Part shown: positions 61,735-64,000 of the stretch, in pieces
How positions within the stretch are numbered: position 1 is the first letter of the stretch
Layout of the letters: the number at the start of each line of letters is the position of its first letter
Assembly: GCA_963422595.1 (NCBI GenBank)
Contig: OY730298.1
Span: 806,001 to 870,000, forward strand
Direction of reading: 5' to 3'
Length of the DNA: 64,000 nucleotides
DNA from: G963422595 sp963422595
Lineage (GTDB): Bacteria > Pseudomonadota > Gammaproteobacteria > UBA4575
Translations under genes and position numbers: made by a program
The notes under the pieces: generated by a model
The model's database searches: none
Seen by the model: the letters and a program-made list of their open reading frames with translations, nothing else
What the model was told of the DNA's origin: nothing

Positions 61735-61923
61735 ATGATCAGAGTGGCAATGATAGTTGTGCTTGCGTCGGTGTTTTTTACGGATTTAGCCGACATCAAG
61801 ACATCCGAGCACAGATATTTGGAACTATCTACACTCCTTTTGTTAGTGTATGCAGCGGCCATAGACATCATCATGTACATAAGATGTGAAAATGATGAGA
61901 AACGAGAGCAGCAAAGCGGCTGA
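61735..61923 (+). CDS. Small membrane protein C2 of the array
   Basis: 62 codons: a short first helix (VAMIVVLASVFFTDLAD), a polar link, a second helix (LLLLVYAAAIDIIMYI) and a charged tail RCENDEKREQQSG. It is read away from tape-measure copy 3, whose start is 67 bases to the left. It is the most diverged of family C and I group it there by layout only. Confidence 0.7.
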   Translation: MIRVAMIVVLASVFFTDLADIKTSEHRYLELSTLLLLVYAAAIDIIMYIRCENDEKREQQSG

Positions 61924-62012
61924 CTGAGCCCCTGCAAATACTGATCCAGTAAGCTATCATTTACCACCACGCATACATAAGTGGTCATCAGTTTACCTCC
62001 ACTATCGGTTGG

Positions 62013-62041
62013 TGGATGTGTGTCAGGTAGTTCGCTATAAT
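62013..62041 (+). promoter_or_regulatory. Promoter of small gene A2
   Basis: A perfect TATAAT seven bases before the ATG; the -35 box is weak (TGGATG, 17 bases upstream). Confidence 0.65.
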
Positions 62042-62048
62042 CAGCCGT

Positions 62049-62177
62049 ATGGAACTTATTCTGTGGATGATATTCATTTTTTTTGCGTACGATGCGGTGT
62101 TGCAAACTGCCCGGCTTGTCATTGACAATAAGATCAGAAAGATGAAAAAGGAGCGTAGCTGCCACCTAGCGGCATAG
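62049..62177 (+). CDS. Small membrane protein A2 of the array
   Basis: 42 codons: MELILWMIFIFFAYDAVLQT is the helix and start of the family A motif, followed by ARLVIDNKIRKMKKERS. It is closely related to gene A3 (YDAVVET... IDNKIRKKKKE). There is no ribosome site. Confidence 0.72.
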   Translation: MELILWMIFIFFAYDAVLQTARLVIDNKIRKMKKERSCHLAA

Positions 62178-62233
62178 TTGCGCATGAAGCCGTGTCCATT
62201 TGCTGCCACTGCGTCAAGCCTGTTCAATTTGCT

Positions 62234-62263
62234 TTGACCCTGTAACAGACCACTCGTTATAAT
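62234..62263 (+). promoter_or_regulatory. Promoter of small gene B2
   Basis: TTGACC, 18 bases, TATAAT (perfect), 7 bases, ATG: the clearest of the set. Confidence 0.88.
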
Positions 62264-62270
62264 CGTTGTT

Positions 62271-62402
62271 ATGGTTGATGCACTAGCATTTATTCTTTTG
62301 TTTATTCTTGTATTTGCTTTCTGTGCAGGTTGTTCGGTTGCGGACACCATTACGATGCTCCGTGAATACAGGGAATGGAAGCAGATGAGAGAGGACGAGT
62401 AA
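62271..62402 (+). CDS. Small membrane protein B2 of the array
   Basis: 43 codons: one helix (LAFILLFILVFAFCAGC), then SVADTITMLREYREWKQMRED. DTI and the EYREW block align with gene B3 (DTIKVLDKYSEW). It has its own strong promoter and no ribosome site. Confidence 0.75.
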   Translation: MVDALAFILLFILVFAFCAGCSVADTITMLREYREWKQMREDE

Positions 62403-62479
62403 AGCCACTGAGCGCGTTTCGGTACGCATTGATCCCGCAACGCCAGCATCATCAGGGAGTGGGTTCGGGTGCTGTGCGG

Positions 62480-62509
62480 TTGATTCTGTATCCGTGCATT
62501 TGCTAGTAT
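62480..62509 (+). promoter_or_regulatory. Promoter of small gene A3
   Basis: TTGATT, 18 bases, TAGTAT, 7 bases, ATG; the upstream 50 bases copy those of gene A1. Confidence 0.78.
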
Positions 62510-62516
62510 CACCCGC

Positions 62517-62651
62517 ATGGAAAAATTTTTATGGGGGCTATTCATATTTGTGTTGATATACGATGCGGTGGTGGAGACCTTCCACCTCTTCATTGACAAT
62601 AAGATAAGAAAAAAGAAAAAAGAGCTGCGCAAACGTGCCGATGCAGCTTGA
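62517..62651 (+). CDS. Small membrane protein A3 of the array
   Basis: 44 codons: helix KFLWGLFIFVLIYDAV, then VETFHLFIDNKIRKKKKEL and a short tail RKRADAA. It shares its motif with A1 and A2. Its stop codon overlaps the -35 box of gene B3, as A1 does with B1, so the A-B pair was duplicated as a unit. Confidence 0.75.
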   Translation: MEKFLWGLFIFVLIYDAVVETFHLFIDNKIRKKKKELRKRADAA

Positions 62652-62677
62652 ATCTGTGATCGAATCCTTGCCATACT
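62648..62677 (+). promoter_or_regulatory. Promoter of small gene B3
   Basis: TTGAAT, 18 bases, CATACT, 7 bases, ATG. The -35 overlaps the stop of gene A3. Confidence 0.7.
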
Positions 62678-62684
62678 CACCGGC

Positions 62685-62795
62685 ATGTTTTTTATCATTA
62701 TTTGTTTATTTTTATTCCTTGTGTATCTTTCGATGATGGACACCATCAAGGTGCTTGATAAATACAGTGAGTGGGAACGAATAAAAGACAAGTAA
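62685..62795 (+). CDS. Small membrane protein B3 of the array
   Basis: 36 codons, the shortest: helix FFIIICLFLFLVYLSMM, then DTIKVLDKYSEWERIKDK. The KYSEWERIK tail is identical to gene B1, 2.3 kb away, while helix residues differ, so selection seems to hold the tail constant. Confidence 0.73.
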   Translation: MFFIIICLFLFLVYLSMMDTIKVLDKYSEWERIKDK

Positions 62796-62893
62796 CGCAT
62801 TGGCAGAGGTGCCACACCAAGTTTAGCTAATTTCCTGTCTCTTGTCTGATCAGTAGCGGCGTGGTGCTCCCCCTGTGTAGCCGGAGTAAGCGA

Positions 62894-62923
62894 TTGACCC
62901 TGCAACCAACCTTTCATTATATT
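62894..62923 (+). promoter_or_regulatory. Promoter of small gene C3
   Basis: TTGACC, 18 bases, TATATT, 7 bases, ATG. Confidence 0.82.
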
Positions 62924-62930
62924 TTCCCGC

Positions 62931-63110
62931 ATGAGTAAGAGGATTCTGTTTAACCTGGTTCTTTTTACATGTGTATCGTTTTTGATTGTTATCCTGGTTA
63001 GAGGTAGAGATATAGAATCGGCTAACTGGATGCTCATACTTTTAGCCTTGTATTCGAGGCTGATAGCAGTCTTCATATATACCAGAAGCCAGGAGGACGA
63101 CAAAAAATAA
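62931..63110 (+). CDS. Small membrane protein C3 of the array
   Basis: 59 codons: helix 1 (ILFNLVLFTCVSFLIVILV), a polar link RGRDIESANW, helix 2 (MLILLALYSRLIAVFIY) and charged end TRSQEDDKK. It has the same layout as gene C1. No ribosome site. Confidence 0.73.
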   Translation: MSKRILFNLVLFTCVSFLIVILVRGRDIESANWMLILLALYSRLIAVFIYTRSQEDDKK

Positions 63111-63193
63111 AGCCACTGACCAATCCGATATATGCGCTGCGTGATCGTATCGGGATCACGCTTTAGAGATTTTTTTAAATCAGATAAAGACAC
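63111..63193 (-). pseudogene. Tape-measure copy 4, 5' remnant
   Basis: Reads MSLSDLKKSLKRDPDTITQR: the first 12 codons of copy 1 joined to a segment 150 codons further on (RDPNTIAQ in copy 1). The join lies at CACGCTT, present at both ends in copy 1, so a deletion between short repeats formed it. The frame stays open leftward for 1.2 kb, but only antisense to the small genes. Confidence 0.75.
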
Positions 63194-63259
63194 GTATTTA
63201 CTCCTTTCGATTTGATCTGCTACCGTGCCGATGACTCAACGTAGCCCTGCGGACATTTC

Positions 63260-63289
63260 TTGCTGCTTTGTGGATAGGCGTGGTAGGCT
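63260..63289 (+). promoter_or_regulatory. Promoter of small gene D2
   Basis: TTGCTG, 18 bases, TAGGCT, five T, ATG. It differs from the D1 promoter in spacer and T-run length by one base each. Confidence 0.5.
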
Positions 63290-63294
63290 TTTTT

Positions 63295-63474
63295 ATGGAC
63301 ATACTTCCAACATGGGTGGTGGTACTTTTTTTAGTCGTAATAGCTGCCAGTAGTGCAACAATAGCCTTTAAGCTAGGTGCGACTTCATTAATAGTCTTCA
63401 TTATTGTTATGGTTATATTCATCGTAGCGATGTTTTGGAGCGAATGCAGAGAGCGCTTCCCTAAGCGGAAATAG
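63295..63474 (+). CDS. Small membrane protein D2 of the array
   Basis: 59 codons, near-identical to D1: MDILPTWVVVLFLVVIAAS, second helix IVFIIVMVIFIVAMFW, tail SECRERFPKRK. Differences are clustered in the middle (SSATIAFKLGATS), while both ends are kept. It is read away from the tape-measure copy 4 remnant and overlaps the 3' end of the DUF1799-like gene by 14 bases. Confidence 0.75.
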   Translation: MDILPTWVVVLFLVVIAASSATIAFKLGATSLIVFIIVMVIFIVAMFWSECRERFPKRK

Positions 63475-63730
63475 CCCGTTCCTGCCACACTCGTCTGACT
63501 TCATTTTCCATCAGGCGCAGACCGCTAATCAGTTCGGCAGTGAGTTTTACCTTTGCCGCGCTTAACAATATTTTGCACGCCGACCAGTCCAGCCCCAGTA
63601 CCACGCCGTGCATTCCTCCGGTACGCCATTGGTCGCAGATTAGGTTCCATGCCTGGATCACTGCGCTCCATTCGGCGAATACTTCGATAGTTTGGCGATC
63701 TCCCGCCGCCCAGCATTGAGCGGCGGCCAT
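63461..63730 (-). CDS. Phage tail assembly protein, DUF1799-like
   Basis: 89 residues from the ATG at 63730, which overlaps the stop of the preceding gene (TGATG). IQAWNLICDQWRTGGMHGVV, LGLDWSACKILL and SGLRLMENEV fit small phage proteins that follow the tail chaperone and precede the tape measure, comparable with lambda GT. No frameshift site is needed here because the frames overlap directly. Confidence 0.7.
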   Translation of the reverse strand: MAAAQCWAAGDRQTIEVFAEWSAVIQAWNLICDQWRTGGMHGVVLGLDWSACKILLSAAKVKLTAELISGLRLMENEVRRVWQERAISA

Positions 63731-64000
63731 CAGTTTTTTTCCGCAGCCGGTGCGGGATTCGTCATTAGTTCCGTTATGACGGCCTGAATAATCGCGGTGT
63801 ACACCCACGGTACGTCAAGTACCCGCTCGCGCATTGCGGTGTCGGCGAAGTCAATCGGCACGCCGTGCTGATCGATGACTCCGTCCCAATCCACTATCCA
63901 GTCCTGGATGATTTGATCATCCAGCAGTACTTCGGTTTGGACACGCTTTACATATTCGTTTCTGACACGGCGACCAGCGTATTTCATCTTCAGGGTGATT
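63730..64000 (-). CDS. Phage tail assembly chaperone (5' end probably outside window)
   Basis: An ATG at 63987 gives 85 residues, but the frame is open to the window edge (ITLK before the Met), so the true start may lie beyond. DQIIQDWIVDWDGVIDQHGV and ERVLDVPWVYTAIIQAVITE resemble lambda gpG-type chaperones. With the next gene it forms the usual chaperone pair upstream of a tape measure. Confidence 0.68.
   Translation of the reverse strand, partial: ITLKMKYAGRRVRNEYVKRVQTEVLLDDQIIQDWIVDWDGVIDQHGVPIDFADTAMRERVLDVPWVYTAIIQAVITELMTNPAPAAEKN

Larger units (their letters stand above)
63160..63474. repeat. Duplicated block: tape-measure 5' end plus small gene D2
   Basis: Partner of 58362-58676; see there. 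Confidence 0.9.

Noticed and set aside
61988..63193. Open frame of 401 codons on the minus strand
   Set aside because: Only the first 20-odd codons match tape-measure copy 1; the rest is antisense to six small genes with conserved promoters and has no domain-like pattern.
1..64000. tRNA, rRNA, CRISPR array, integrase or attachment sites
   Set aside because: I looked for these and saw none; the prophage ends are therefore not defined in this window.

Overview
The window looks like one contig of a gammaproteobacterium. The left 24 kb has the gene order ftsA-ftsZ-lpxC-(dciA)-M23 peptidase-secA-argJ-nudix/thiE-coaE and then pcnB-folK-deoxynucleoside kinase-panB-panC-pgi, a layout known from gamma-proteobacteria. 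Proteins match E. coli relatives in length and motif (LpxC is also 305 residues, SecA has its C-terminal zinc motif). Ankyrin, fibronectin-III, Fic and polyamine-uptake genes would fit a host-associated or marine lifestyle, but that is inference.

Region 1 (1-24 kb): cell division, lipid A, secretion and cofactor genes. They are interrupted at 11.4-17.6 kb by a GC-richer gene for a 2,032-residue autotransporter with Calx-beta-like and fibronectin-III repeats. A 22-base poly-C tract lies between a strong ribosome site plus ATG and the signal peptide, and in this copy it sets the gene out of frame, as expected for a phase-variation switch.

Region 2 (24-34 kb): a rearranged stretch. Intact genes (ankyrin protein, NfeD/SPFH pair, SpmA-SpmB fusion, thermonuclease, hydroxyacid dehydrogenase, HsdR_N nuclease) alternate with remnants of hppA, an RND pump, hemB, hemF and a Cache protein. 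Three copies of one repeat (29.2, 33.1 and 41.8 kb) share a fixed left end, TGTAGAGGCGTGCGAG, and differ at the right end.

Region 3 (34-47 kb): a TonB receptor with a polyamine-type ABC transporter, a beheaded second TonB receptor, a phoB remnant, a phosphate-selective porin behind a Pho-box-like site, a secreted beta-propeller protein and a Fic protein.

Region 4 (47-64 kb): a leftward siphovirus-type tail operon (tail chaperones, tape-measure copies, minor tail proteins, NlpC/P60 protein, J-like tail tip with collagen-like spacers). It runs by overlapping start and stop codons into a cargo block: two EpmA/LysRS-like class II synthetase domains, a PanD-like pyruvoyl decarboxylase, a GNAT-like protein and a cupin-like protein. 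I regard this block as a candidate undescribed modification or biosynthetic system.

Within the same tail operon the tape-measure gene exists as two long copies, one truncated copy and one 5' remnant, with different N-terminal halves. Between them, on the opposite strand, sit eleven tiny membrane-protein genes (36-73 codons) in four families. Each has its own promoter, and the -10 box lies 5-7 bases before the ATG, so the transcripts should be leaderless. This array is the most unusual structure in the window. I propose, as inference only, that it is a lysogeny-expressed superinfection-exclusion or immunity array evolving with the tape-measure variants.
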